From Panorpa germanica (Eukaryota; Arthropoda; Insecta; Mecoptera; Panorpidae): a stretch of DNA of 64,000 bases. The notes under the pieces are model-generated. The model saw only the letters and a list, made by a program, of their open reading frames with translations. It had not been told where the DNA came from and searched no databases. Each line of letters begins with the position of its first letter. Position 1 is the first letter of the stretch. Positions 1 to 12,254 of the stretch are shown here, one piece after another. Location: assembly GCA_963678705.1 (NCBI GenBank), contig CAVMBN010000143.1, positions 1 through 64,000 of the forward strand, in the 5' to 3' direction. The position numbers and the translations under genes were made by a program.

Positions 1-194
1 TTAAAACACAAGAATTAGTTTATATAAATGCATGTTTTAAATAATAATGAGAGTGTATTAATTGTTATAAGTGATTAAGTGAACAATATATGCGGTTTTC
101 TTGGAAATAGTGATTGATCGTTCATGAACATTCAATGGTAACAAACAAATGGTACGTAAGTAGGCATAAGTACAAGAATGTATATGAGATATTT
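1..194 (+). repeat. Partial linker at window start (second part of the preceding unit)
   Basis: This is the last ~190 bp of a linker whose first part lies outside the window. It aligns with 1587-1780 in the next unit. It contains TATATAAA (21-28) and the palindrome GTTCATGAAC (120-129). No gene is seen. Confidence 0.9.
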
Positions 195-1152
195 ATAGAA
201 ATTCAGTGTGCTTTTGTTGATGTCCGGTGGCCAAGTGACCTTCAAAGAATTAGACCAGCAAAAACCTATAGGTACGCCTACTGCGCTATGGAGAACTATT
301 TTCATTGTCGAACATTATTTTACAAACCGATTACCGTTCCATGAAAAGGCAACTATCTAAAGGTTGTCCTCAGCGATCTGTAATGGGGCCTGAGCTCTGG
401 AACATGGTATTCGACGAGAACTGTGTTTCTCACTCGAAAGGTTGTGTAGACATATGTTTTGCCAACGATAATGTGATCCTTATCGGTGCAAATAGTACAG
501 AAACCCTAAAAAGCCGTTCTCGACCTGCTATATATAAAATCTGTAGTTTCTTGAAGCTACAAAGCTACGAAACAAATACAGTAACAACGAATGATAAACT
601 TGTAACACACCTTGCGCGTGTCACAAGGACGGAATGAAGCTTAAACTCGGCAACTATGCCGACACTATACAAGGGGGCATTTATGCTAATAGTTGTGTAT
701 TGTGCTTCGGCATGGTATTACAGGATCAATCTTCAAGATCTTCCATGCAAAGAACTATGTTATTGACGATGACGCGTTGTTGCAGAACTGTATTAACAGA
801 AGTGGTGCAAGTGATATTGGGGACAATTCCTTTAGATTTAAAAATCACTCATGCACTTACTCAAGTACAAATTACGCTAGAACTGAAAAAATCAAATTTT
901 GATGATTTAAAATTAATGCGACAAATTTCGAGGATTTAAAGTTAATGCGGCTGTAGGATAAAAGTCTGGAGACGATACCAATTATATTGCCAAAGAGATG
1001 AATGCATATATGCATAAGCTCTGGCAAGACAGATGGGACTTAATACAAAAAGGAAGACCTACGTATTGGTTTAGAAGGACATTAATATTGCTTTGCAACA
1101 CAAGTGGTTCCTATCTACTATGTGTGTGATCGGCTCCTGCTACTTTAGGTGA
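195..1152 (+). pseudogene. R1-clade non-LTR retrotransposon RT remnant, unit 1 (reference copy)
   Basis: Decayed RT and C-terminal part of a non-LTR retrotransposon ORF2. Segments in order: EIQCAF...VRWPSDLQRIR...MENYF (198 to ~302, one frame), resembling RT motif A and the following helix; then another frame with KGCPQRSVMGPELWN (359-403) and FAND (458-469), where active enzymes have an acidic DD pair; then LARVTRTE and a TGA at 635-637, where family members have Trp; the same frame continues as SLNSATMPTLYKG to ~765; a third frame carries the RTV.TE..QV..G..PLDL block (775 to ~843); finally KLWQDRWD and KGRP (1016-1060), typical of the R1-clade C-terminus. About 40 codons expected between the palm and LARVTRTE appear to be missing. 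The endonuclease and ORF1 are absent. Frame breaks and lost catalytic residues make it a pseudogene. The longest frame opens with TTG, not ATG. Private: ETLKSR instead of ETLESR. The clade call is from remembered motifs, not a search. Confidence 0.85.
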
Positions 1153-1780
1153 AAAAAGTGATTAAAAGTGAGAAATTAATTATGGAAAAAAATTAAATAA
1201 ATTATATGAATACTTTTTCAAACGAAAAGTATTTAAGTTTGTTTTAAATTTGTGTTAATTTACCCTAAACAAAGTGTTTTTACAAAAGTTTGACAGTTGG
1301 AAACCAGTGTTAAAAACGAATTTTTCATTACGCGTACACGCGGTCTTATAAACATATCCTCAAATGTGTAACTTTGATGTTTGATATAAGACATTAATAA
1401 GTGCGATAGACAAAAAAAGTGATAATAATTAGGTTAGTGTTAGTGCTAAAACATCAAGTGGTTTAAAATTTAAGAAATCTGTAGAGATATATAAGGAAAA
1501 CCTCATATAAACACTACATATATACGGAAGACAAAAGGTTGCCGCCCACTATCAAGTAAGTCGAATAACATTTACTATAAATAATATTACAACACAAGAA
1601 TTAGTTTATATAAATGCGTGTTTTAAATAATAATGAGAGTGTATTAATTGTTATAAGTGATTAAGTGAACAATATTTGCGGTTTTCTTGGAAATAGTGAT
1701 TGATCGTTCATGAACATTCAATGGTAACAAACAAATGGTAAGTAAGTAGGCATAAGTACATGTATGTATATGAGATATTT
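1153..1780 (+). repeat. Non-coding linker of the satellite unit (reference copy)
   Basis: This A+T-rich spacer joins one RT remnant to the next; an equivalent 620-630 bp linker fills every gap between the RT remnants listed here. All frames are closed by frequent stops and I recognise no protein. Recurrent short elements are AATAAA (1196-1201), CGCGT-AC-ACGCG (1331-1342), TTAGGTTAGTGTTAGTG (1429-1445), TATATAAA (near 1604), the palindrome GTTCATGAAC (near 1706) and a splice-donor-like GTAAGTAAGT (1738-1747). It may be the untranslated or flanking DNA of the founding retrotransposon copy, or host DNA captured with it; the sequence does not decide. Confidence 0.85.
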
Positions 1781-2738
1781 ATAGAAATTCAGTGTGCCTT
1801 TGTTGATGTCCGGTGGCCAAGTGACCTTTAAAGAATTAGACCGGCAAAAACCTATAGGTACGTCTACTGCGCTATGGAGAACTATTTTCATTGTCGAACA
1901 TTATTTTACAAACCGATTACCGTTCCATGAAAAGGCAACTATCTAAAGGTTGTCCTCAGCGATCTGTAATGGGGCCTGAGCTCTGGAACATGGTATTCGA
2001 CGAGAACTGTGTTTCTCACTCGAAAGGTTGTGTAGACATATGTTTTGCCAACGATAATGTGATCCTTATCGGTGCAAATAGTACAGAAACCCTAGAAAGC
2101 CGTTCTCGACCTGCTATATATAAAATCTGTAGTTTCTTGAAGCTACAAAGCTACGAAACAAATACAGTAACAACGAATGATAAACTTGTAACACACCTTG
2201 CGCGTGTCACAAGGACGGAATGAAGCTTAAACTCGGCAACTATGCCGACACTATACAAGGGGGCATTTATGCTAATAGTTGTGTATTGTGCGTCGGCATG
2301 GTATTACAGGATCAATCTTCCAGATCTTCCATGCAAAGAATTATGTTATTGACGATGACGCGTTGTTGCAGAACTGTATCTACAGAAGTGGTGCAAGTGA
2401 TATTAGGGACAATTCCTTTAGATTTAAAAATCACTTATGCACTTACTCAAGTACAAATTACGCTAGAACTGAAAAAATCAAATTTTGATGATTTAAAATT
2501 GATGCGACAAATTTCGAGGATTTAAAGTTAATGCGGCTGTAGGATAAAAGTCTGGAGACGATACCAAATATATTGCCAAAGAGATGAATGCAAATATGCA
2601 TAAGCTCTGGCAAGACAGATGGGACTTAATACAAAAAGGAAGACCTACGTATTGGTTTACAAGGACGTTAATATTGCTTTGCAACACAAGTGGTTCCTAT
2701 CTACTATGTGTGTGATCGGCTCCTGCTACTTTAGGTGA
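1781..2738 (+). pseudogene. R1-clade RT remnant, unit 2
   Basis: Same order and frame breaks as unit 1. FAND is at 2044-2055 and the Trp-position stop is TGA at 2221-2223. The RTVSTEVVQV block is complete here. The 14-bp palindrome is broken by a T-to-A change (2588-2601). Confidence 0.85.
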
Positions 2739-3366
2739 AAAAAGTGATTAAAAGTGAGAAATTAATTATGGAAAAAAATTAAATAAATTATATGAATACT
2801 TTTTCAAACGAAAAGTATTTAAGTTTGTTTTAAATTTGTGTTAATTTATTCTAAACAAAGTGTTTTTACAAAAGTTTAACAGTTGGAAACCAGTGTTAAA
2901 AACGAATTTTTCATTACGCGTACACGCGGTCTTATAAACATAACCTCAAATTTGTAACTTTGATGTTTGATATAAGACATTAATAAGTGCGATAGACAAA
3001 AAAAGTGATAATAATTAGGTTAGTGTTAGTGCTAAAACATCAAGTGGTTTAAAATTCAAGAAATCTGTAGAGATATATAAGGAAGACCTCATATAAACAC
3101 TACAAATATACGGAAGACAAAAGGTTGCCGCCCACTATCAAGTAAGTCGAATAACATTAACTATAGATAAAATTAAAACACAAGAATTAGTTTATATAAA
3201 TGCGTGTTTTAAATAATAATGAGAGTGTATTAATTGTTATAAGTGATTAAGTGAACAATATATGCGGTTTTCTTGGAAATAGTGATTGATCGTTCATGAA
3301 CATTCAATGGTAACAAACAAATGGTAAGTAAGTAGGCATTAGTACAAGTATGTATATGAGATATTT

Positions 3367-4324
3367 ATAGAAATTCAGTGTGCCTTTGTTGATGTCCGGT
3401 GGCCAAGTGACCTTTAAAGAATTAGACCGGCAAAAACCTATAGGTACGTCTACTGCGCTATGGAGAACTATTTTCATTGTCGAACATTATTTTACAAACC
3501 GATTACCGTTCCATGAAAAGGCAACTATCTAAAGGTTGTCCTCAGCGATCTGTAATGGGGCCTGAGGTCTGGAACATGGTATTCGACGAGAACTGTGTTT
3601 CTCACTCGAAAGGTTGTGTAGACATATGTTTCGCCAACGATAATGTGATCCTTATCGGTGCAAATAGTACAGAAACCCTAGAAAGCCGTTCTCGACCTGC
3701 TATATATAAAATCTGTAGTTTCTTGAAGCTACAAAGCTACGAAACAAATACAGTAACAACGAATGATAAACTTGTAACACACCTTGCGCGTGTCACAAGA
3801 ACGGAATGAAGCTTAAACTCGGCAACTATGCCGACACTATACAAGGGGGCATTTATGCTAAAAGTTGTGTATTGTGCTTCGGCATGGTATTACAGGATCA
3901 ATCTTCCAGATCTTTTATGCAAAGAACTATGTTATTGACGATGACGCGTTGTTGCAGAACTGTATCTACAGAAGTGGTGCAAGTGATATTGGGGACAATT
4001 CCTTTAGATTTAAAAATCACTCATGCACTTACTCAAGTACAAATTACGCTAGAACTGAAAAAATCAAATTTTGATAATTTAAAATTAATGCGACAAATTT
4101 CGAGGATTTAAAGTTAATGCGGCTGTAGGATAAAAGTCTGGAGACGATACCAAATATATTGCCAAAGAGATGAATGCATATATGCATAAGCTCTGGCAAG
4201 ACAGATGGAACTTAATACAAAAAGGAAGACCTACGTATTGGTTTACAAGGACGTTAATATTGCTTTGCAACACAAGTGGTTCCTATCTACTATGTGTGTG
4301 ATCGGCTCCTGCTACTTTAGGTGA
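3367..4324 (+). pseudogene. R1-clade RT remnant, unit 3
   Basis: Same layout as unit 1. Private change: GPELWN reads GPEVWN (codon 3567-3569). The Trp-position stop is TGA at 3807-3809. The thumb frame reads KSNFDN at its end, a variant shared with unit 4. Confidence 0.85.
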
Positions 4325-4952
4325 AAAAAGTGATTAAAAGTGAGAAATTAATTATGGAAAAAAATTAAATAAATTATATGAATACTTTTTCAAACGAAAA
4401 GTATTTAAGTTTGTTTTAAATTTGTGTTAATTTATTCTAAACAAAGTGTTTTTACAAAAGTTTGACAGTTGGAAACCAGTGTTAAAAACGAATTTTTCAT
4501 TACGCGTACACGCGGTCTTATAAACATAACCTCAAATTTGTAACTTTGATGTTTGATATAAGACATTAATAAGTGCGATAGACAAAAAAAGTGATAATAA
4601 TTAGGTTAGTGTTAGTGCTAAAACATCAAGTGGTTTAAAATTCAAGAAATCTGTAGAGATATATAAGGAAGACCTCATATAAACACTACAAATATACGGA
4701 AGACAAAAGGTTGCCGCCCACTATCAAGTAAGTCGAATAACATTAACTATAAATAATATTAAAACACAAGAATTAGTTTATATAAATGCGTGTTTTAAAT
4801 AATAATGAGAGTGTATTAATTGTTATAAGTGATTAAGTGAACAATATATGCGGTTTTCTTGGAAATAGTGATTGATCGTTCATGAACATTCAATGGTAAC
4901 AAACAAATGGTAAGTAAGTAGGCATAAGTACATGTATGTATATGAGATATTT

Positions 4953-5910
4953 ATAGAAATTCAGTGTGCCTTTGTTAATGTCCGGTGGCCAAGTGACCTT
5001 CAAAGAATTAGACCGGCAAAAACCTATAGGTACGTCTACTGCGCTATGAAGAACTATTTTCATTGTCGAACATTATTTTACAAACCGATTACCGTTCCAT
5101 GAAAAGGCAACTATCTAAAGGTTGTCCTCAGCGATCTGTAATGGGGCCTGAGCTCTGGAACATGGTATTCGACGACAACTGTGTTTCTCACTCGAAAGGT
5201 TGTGTAGACATATGTTTTGCCAACGATAATGTGATCCTTATCGGTGCATATAGTACAGAAACCCTAGAAAGCCGTTCTCGACCTGCTATACATAAAATCT
5301 GTAGTTTCTTGAAGCTACAAAGCTACGAAACAAATACAGTAACAACGAATGATAAACTTGTAACACACCTTGCGCGTGTCACAAGGACGGAATGAAGCTT
5401 AAACTCGGCAACTCTGCCGACACTATACAAGGGGGCATTTATGCTAATAGTTGTGTATTGTGCTTCGGCATGGTATTACAGGATCAATCTTCCAGATCTT
5501 CCATGCAAAGAACTATGTTATTGACGATGACGCGTTGTTGCAGAACTGTATCTACAGAAGTGGTGCAAGTGATATTGGGGACAATTCCTTTAGATTTAAA
5601 AATCACTCATGCACTTACTCAAGTACAAATTACGCTAGAACTGAAAAAATCAAATTTTGATAATTTAAAATTAATGCGACAAATTTCGAGGATTTAAAGT
5701 TAATGCGGCTGTAGGATAAAAGTCTGGAGACGATACCAAATATATTGCTAAAGAGATGAATGCATATATGCATAAGCTCTGGCAAGACAGATGGGACTTA
5801 ATACAAAAAGGAAGACCTACGTATTGGTTTACAAGGACGTTAATATTGCTTTGCAACACAAGTGGTTCCTATCTACTATGTGTGTGATCGGCTCCTGCTA
5901 CTTTAGGTGA
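4953..5910 (+). pseudogene. R1-clade RT remnant, unit 4
   Basis: Same layout. Private substitutions are FDDN for FDEN, GAYST for GANST and AIHK for AIYK. TGA lies at the Trp position (5393-5395). It carries aactctgcc where most units have aactatgcc. Confidence 0.85.
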
Positions 5911-6538
5911 AAAAAGTGATTAAAAGTGAGAAATTAATTATGGAAAAAAATTAAATAAATTATATGAATACTTTTTCAAACGAAAAGTATTTAAGTTTGT
6001 TTTAAATTTGTGTTAATTTATTCTAAACAAAGTGTTTTTACAAAAGTTTAACAGTTGGAAACCAGTGTTAAAAACGAATTTTTCATTACGCGTACACGCG
6101 GTCTTATAAACATAACCTCAAATTTGTAACTTTGATGTTTGATATAAGACATTAATAAGTGCGATAGACAAAAAAAGTGATAATAATTAGGTTAGTGTTA
6201 GTGCTAAAACATCAAGTGGTTTAAAATTCAAGAAATCTGTAGAGATATATAAGGAAGACCTCATATAAACACTACAAATATACGGAAGACAAAAGGTTGC
6301 CGCCCACTATCAAGTAAGTCGAATAACATTAACTATAAATAAAATTAAAACACAAGAATTAGTTTATATAAATGCGTGTTTTAAATAATAATGAGAGTGT
6401 ATTAATTGTTATAAGTGATTAAGTGAACAATATATGCGGTTTTCTTGGAAATAGTGATTGATCGTTCATGAACATTTAATGGTAACAAACAAATGGTTAG
6501 TAAGTAGGCATAAGTACAAGAATGTATATGAGATATTT

Positions 6539-7496
6539 ATAGAAATTAAGTGTGCCTTTGTTGATGTCCGGTGGCCAAGTGACCTTCAAAGAATTAGACC
6601 GGCAAAAACCTATAGGTACGTCTACTGCGCTATGGAGAACTATTTTCATTGTCAAACATTATTTTACAAACCGATTACCGTTCCATGAAAAGGCAACTAT
6701 CTAAAGGTTGTCCTCAGCGATCTGTAATAGGGCCTGAGCTCTGGAACATAATATTCGACGAGAACTGTGTTTCTCACTCGAAAAGTTGTGTAGACATATG
6801 TTTTGCCAACGATAATGTGATCCTTATCGGTGCAAATAGTACAGAAACGCTAGAAAGCCGTTCTCGACCTGCTATATATAAAATCTGTAATTTCTTAAAG
6901 CTACAAAGCTACGAAACAAATACAGTAACAACGAATGATAAACTTGTAACACACCTTGCGCGTGTCACAAGGACGGAATGAAGCTTAAACTCGGCAACTA
7001 TGCCGACACTATACAAGGGGGCATTTATGCTAATAGTTGTGTATTGTGCGTCGGCATGGTATTACAGGATCAATCTTCCAGATCTTCCATGCAAAGAACT
7101 ATGTTATTGACGATGACGCGTTGTTGCAGAACTGTATCTACAGAAGTGGTGCAAATGATATTGGGGACAATTCCTTTAGATTTAAAAATCACTCATGCAC
7201 TTACTCAAGTACAAATTACGCTAGAACTGAAACAATCAAATTTTGATGATTTAAAATTAATGCGACAAATTTCGAGGATTTAAAGTTAATGCGGCTGTAA
7301 GATAAAAGTCTGGAGACGATACCAAATATATTGTCAAAGAGATGAATGCATATATGCATAAGCTCTGGCAAGACAGATGGGACTTAATACAAAAAGAAAG
7401 ACCTACGTATTGGTTTACAAGGACGTTAATATTGCTTTGCAACACAAGTGGTTCCTATCTACTATGTGTGTGATCGGCTCCTGCTACTTTAGGTGA
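6539..7496 (+). pseudogene. R1-clade RT remnant, unit 5
   Basis: Same layout. Private substitutions are VIGPELWNIIF and SKSC in the palm part. The first (motif-A) frame stays open further upstream, from 6458 to 6688, as in unit 1. It shares ICNFLK with units 10 and 11, which suggests sequence exchange between distant copies. Confidence 0.85.
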
Positions 7497-8124
7497 AAAA
7501 AGTGATTAAAAGTGAGAAATTAATTATAGAAAAAAATTAAATAAATTATATGAATACTTTTTCAAACGAAAAGTATTTAAGTTTGTTTTAAATTTGTGTT
7601 AATTTATTCTAAACAAAGTGTTTTTACAAAAGTTTAACAGTTGGAAACCAGTGTTAAAAACGAATTTTTCATTACGCGTACACGCGGTCTTATAAACATA
7701 ACCTCAAATTTGTAACTTTGATGTTGGATATAAGACATTAATAAGTGCGATAGACAAAAAAAGTGATAATAATTAGGTTAGTGTTAGTGCTAAAACATCA
7801 ACTGGTTTAAAATTTAAGAAATCTGTAGAGATATATAAGGAAGACCTCATATAAACACTACATATATACGGAACACAAAAGGTTGCCGCCCACTATCAAG
7901 TAAGTCGAATAACATTTACTATAAATAATATTAAAACACAAGAATTAGTTTATATAAATGCGTGTTTTAAATAATAATGAGAGTGTATTAATTGTTATAA
8001 GTGATTAAGTGAACAATATATGCGGTTTTCTTGGAAATAGTGATTGATCGTTCATGAACATTCAATGGTAACAAACAAATGGTAAGTAAGTAGGCATAAG
8101 TACAAGTATGTATATGAGATATTT

Positions 8125-9082
8125 ATAGAAATTCAGTGTGCCTTTGTTGATGTCCGGTGGCCAAGTGACCTTCAAAGAATTAGACCGGCAAAAACCTATA
8201 GGTACGTCTACTGCGCTATGGAGAACTATTTTCATTGTCGAACATTATTTTACAAACCGATTACCGTTCCATGAAAAGGCAACTATCTAAAGGTTGTCCT
8301 CAGCGATCTGTAATGGGGCCTGAGCTCTGGAACATGGTATTCGACGAGAACTGTGTTTCTCACTCGAAAGGTTGTGTAGACATATGTTTTGCCAACGATA
8401 ATGTGATCCTTATCGGTGCAAATAGTACAGAAACCCTAGAAAGCCGTTCTCGACCTGCTATATATAAAATCTGTAGTTTCTTGAAGCTACAAAGCTACGA
8501 AACAAATACAGTAACAACGAATGATAAACTTGTAACACACCTTGCGCGTGTCACAAGGACGGAATGAAGCTTAAACTCGGCAACTATGCTGACACTATAC
8601 AAGGGGGCATTTATGCTAATAGTTGTGTATTGTGCGTCGGCATGGTATTACAGGATCAATCTTCCAGATCTTCCATGCAAAGAACTATGTTATTGACGAT
8701 GACGCGTTGTTGCAGAACTGTATCTACAGAAGTGGTGCAAGTGATATTGGGGACAATTCCTTTAGATTTAAAAATCACTCATGCACTTACTCAAGTACAA
8801 ATTACGCTAGAACTGAAAAAATCAAATTTTGATGACTTAAAATTAATGTGACAAATTTCGAGGATTTAAAGTTAATGCAGCTGTAGGATAAAAGTCTGGA
8901 GACGATACAAAATATATTGCCAAAGAGATGAATGCATATATGCATAAGCTCTGGCAAGGCAGATGGGACTTAATACAGAAAGGAAGACCTACGTATTGGT
9001 TTACAAGGACGTTAATATTGCTTTGCAACACAAGTGGTTCCTATCTACTATGTGTGTGATCGGCTCCTGCTACTTTAGGTGA
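8125..9082 (+). pseudogene. R1-clade RT remnant, unit 6
   Basis: Same layout. A CGA-to-TGA change (8849-8851) shortens the thumb frame. The motif-C frame is the common type (VDICFAND). Confidence 0.85.
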
Positions 9083-9710
9083 AAAAAGTGATTAAAAGTG
9101 AGAAATTAATTATGGAAAAAAATTAAATAAATTATATGAATACTTTTTCAAACGAAAAATATTTAAGTTTGTTTTAAATTTGTTTTAATTTACCCTAAAC
9201 AAAGTGTTTTTACAAAAGTTTGACAGTTGGAAACCAGTGTTAAAAACGAATTTTTCATTACGCGTACACGCGGTCTTATAAACATAACCTCAAATTTGTA
9301 ACTTTGATATTTGATATAAAACATTAAAAAGTGCGATAGACAAAAAAAGTGATAATAATTAGGTTAGTGTTAGTGCTAAAACATCAAGTGGTTCAAAATT
9401 CAAGAAATCTGTAGAGATATATAAGGAAGACCTCATTTAAACACTACAAATATACGGAAGACAAAAGGTTGCCGCCCACTATCAAGTAAGTGGAATAACA
9501 TTAACTATAAATAATATTAAAACACAAGAATTAGTTTATATAAATGCGTGTTTTAAATAATAATGAGAGTGTATTAATTGTTATAAGTGATTAAGTGAAC
9601 AATATATGCGGTTTTCTTGGAAATAGTGATTGATCGTTCATGAACATTCAATGGTAACAAACAAATGGTAAGTAAGTAGGCATTAGTACAAGTATGTATA
9701 TGAGATATTT

Positions 9711-10668
9711 ATAGAAATTCAGTGTGCCTTTGTTGATGTCCGGTGGCCAAGTAACCTTTAAAGAATTAGACCAGCAAAAACCTATAGGTACGTCTACTGC
9801 GCTATGGAGAACTATTTTCATTGTCAAACATTATTTAACAAACCGATTACCGTTCCATGAAAAGGCAACTATCTAAAGGTTGTCCTCAGCGATCTGTAAT
9901 GGGGCCTGAGCTCTGGAACATGGTATTCGACGAGAACTGTGTTTCTCACTCGAAAGGTTGTGTAGACATATGTTTTGCCAACGATAATGTGATCCTTATC
10001 GGTGCAAATAGTACAGAAACCCTAGAAAGCCGTTCTCGACCTGCTATATATAAAATCTGTAGTTTTTTGAAGCTACAAAGCTACGAAACAAATACAGTAA
10101 CAACGAATGATAAACTTGTAACACACCTTGCGCGTGTCACAAGGACGGAATGAAGCTTAAACTCGGCAACTATGCCGACACTATACAAGGGGGCATTTAT
10201 GCTAATAGTTGTGTATTGTGCTTTGGCATGGTATTACAGGATTAATCTTCCAGATCTTCCATGCAAAGAACTATGTTATTGACGATGACGCGATGTTGCA
10301 GAACTGTATCTACAGAAGTAATGCAAGTGATATTGGGGACAATTCCTTTAGATTTAAAAATCACTCATGCACTTACTCAAGTACAAATTACGCTAGAACT
10401 GAAAAAATCAAATTTTGATGATTTAAAATTAATGCGACAAATTTCGAGGATTTAAAGTTAATGCGGCTGTAGGATAAAAGTCTGGAGACGATACCAAATA
10501 TATTGCCAAAGAGATGAATGCATATATGCATAAGCTCTGGCAAGACAGATGGAACTTAATACAAAAAGAAAGACCTACGTATTGGTTTACAAGGACGTTA
10601 ATATTGCTTTGCAACACAAGTGGTTCTTATCTACTATGTGTGTGATCGGCTCCTGCTACTTTAGGTGA
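9711..10668 (+). pseudogene. R1-clade RT remnant, unit 7
   Basis: Same layout. A T-to-A change makes TAA at 9836-9838, just after the frame switch, so the palm frame is open only from about 9857. From about 10290 onward its sequence is the one shared with unit 8 (GCGATGTTGC and YRSNASDIG variants). Confidence 0.85.
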
Positions 10669-11296
10669 AAAAAGTGATTAAAAGTGAGAAATTAATTATG
10701 GAAAAAAATTAAATAAATTATATGAATACTTTTTCAAACGAAAAGTATTTAAGTTTGTTTTAAATTTGTGTTAATTTATTCTAAACAAAGTGTTTTTACA
10801 AAAGTTTGACAGTTGGAAACCAGTGTTAAAAACGAATTTTTCATTACGCGTACACGCGGTCTTATAAACATAACCTAAAATTTGTAACTTTGATGTTTGA
10901 TATAAGACAATAATAAGTGCGATAGACAAAAAAAGTGATAATAATTAGGTTAGTGTTAGTGCTAAAACATCAAGTGGTTTAAAATTCAAGAAATCTGTAG
11001 AGATATATAAGAAAGACCTCAAATAAACACTACAAATATACGGAAGACAAAAGGTTGCCGCCCACTATCAAGTAAGTCGAATAACATTAACTATAAATAA
11101 TATTAAAACACAAGAATTAGTTTATATAAATGCGTGTTTTAAATAATAATGAGAGTGTATTAATTGTTATAAGTGATTAAGTGAACAATATATGCGGTTT
11201 TCTTGGAAATAGTGATTGATCGTTCATGAACATTCAATGGTAACAAACAAATGGTAAGTAAGTAGGCATAAGTACATGTATGTATATGAGATATTT

Positions 11297-12254
11297 ATAG
11301 AAATTTAGTGTGCCTTTGTTGATGTCCGGTGGCCAAGTGACCTTCAAAGAATTAGACCGGCAAAAACCTATAGGTACGTCTACTGCGCTATGGAGAACTA
11401 TTTTCATTGTCGAACATTATTTTACAAACCGATTACCGTTCCATGAAAAGGCAACTATCTAAAGGTTGTCCTCAGCGATCTGTAATGGGGCCTGAGCTCT
11501 GGAACATGGTATTCGACGAGAACTGTGTTTCTCACTCGAAAGGTTGTGTAGACATATGTTTTGCCAACGATAATGTGATCCTTATCGGTGCAAATAGTAC
11601 AGAAACCCTAGAAAGCCGTTCTCGACCTGCTATATATAAAATCTGTAGTTTCTTGAAGCTACAAAGCTACGAAACAAATACAGTAACAACGAATGATAAA
11701 CTTGTAACACACCTTGCGCGTGTCACAAGGACGGAATGAAGCTTAAACTCGGCAACTCTGCCGACACTATACAAGGGGGCATTTATGCTTATAGTTGTGT
11801 ATTGTGCATCGGCATGGTATTACAGGATCAATCTTCCAGATCTTCTATGCAAAGAACTATGTTATTGACGATGACGCGATGTTGCAGAACTGTATCTACA
11901 GAAGTAATGCAAGTGATATTGGGGACAATTCCTTTAGATTTAAAAATCACTCATGCACTTACTCAAGTACAAATTACGCTAGAACTGAAAAAATCAAATT
12001 TTGATGATTTAAAATTAATGCGACAAATTTCGAGGATTTAAAGTTAATGCGGCTGTAGGATAAAAGTCTGGAGACGATACCAAATATATTGCCAAAGAGA
12101 TGAATGCATATATGCATAAGCTCTGGCAAGACAGATGGAACTTAATACAAAAAGAAAGACCTACGTATTGGTTTACAAGGACGTTAATATTGCTTTGCAA
12201 CACAAGTGGTTCTTATCTACTATGTGTGTGATCGGCTCCTGCTACTTTAGGTGA
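11297..12254 (+). pseudogene. R1-clade RT remnant, unit 8
   Basis: Same layout. The 5' half matches unit 9 and the 3' half matches unit 7, so this copy straddles a recent one-unit duplication. FAND motif C and TGA at the Trp position (11737-11739). Confidence 0.85.

Noticed and set aside
305..637. A 110-codon open frame kept open in most units as a possible conserved protein
   Set aside because: It starts with TTG, corresponds to the RT palm segment, begins at a frame break and ends at a decayed Trp codon. Conservation between units is explained by homogenisation. Six units carry an internal TAG.
634..939. ATGA overlap between the palm and thumb frames as translational coupling or programmed frameshifting
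   Set aside because: The overlap arises from a TGG-to-TGA change; the genuine homology continues in the first frame after the stop and moves to the second frame only about 110-140 bp later. Units with TAA lack the overlap.
1738..1747. A functional intron starting at GTAAGTAAGT
   Set aside because: No convincing branch point and pyrimidine-rich acceptor is found before the RT segment, and some units have gttagtaag instead. Kept only as a motif note.
4085..4273. A 62-codon minus-strand open frame with a hydrophobic middle, open in most units
   Set aside because: It starts with GTG, lies antisense to the C-terminal LWQDRWD region and the thumb end, and has no upstream signals. It is a shadow of the RT remnant.
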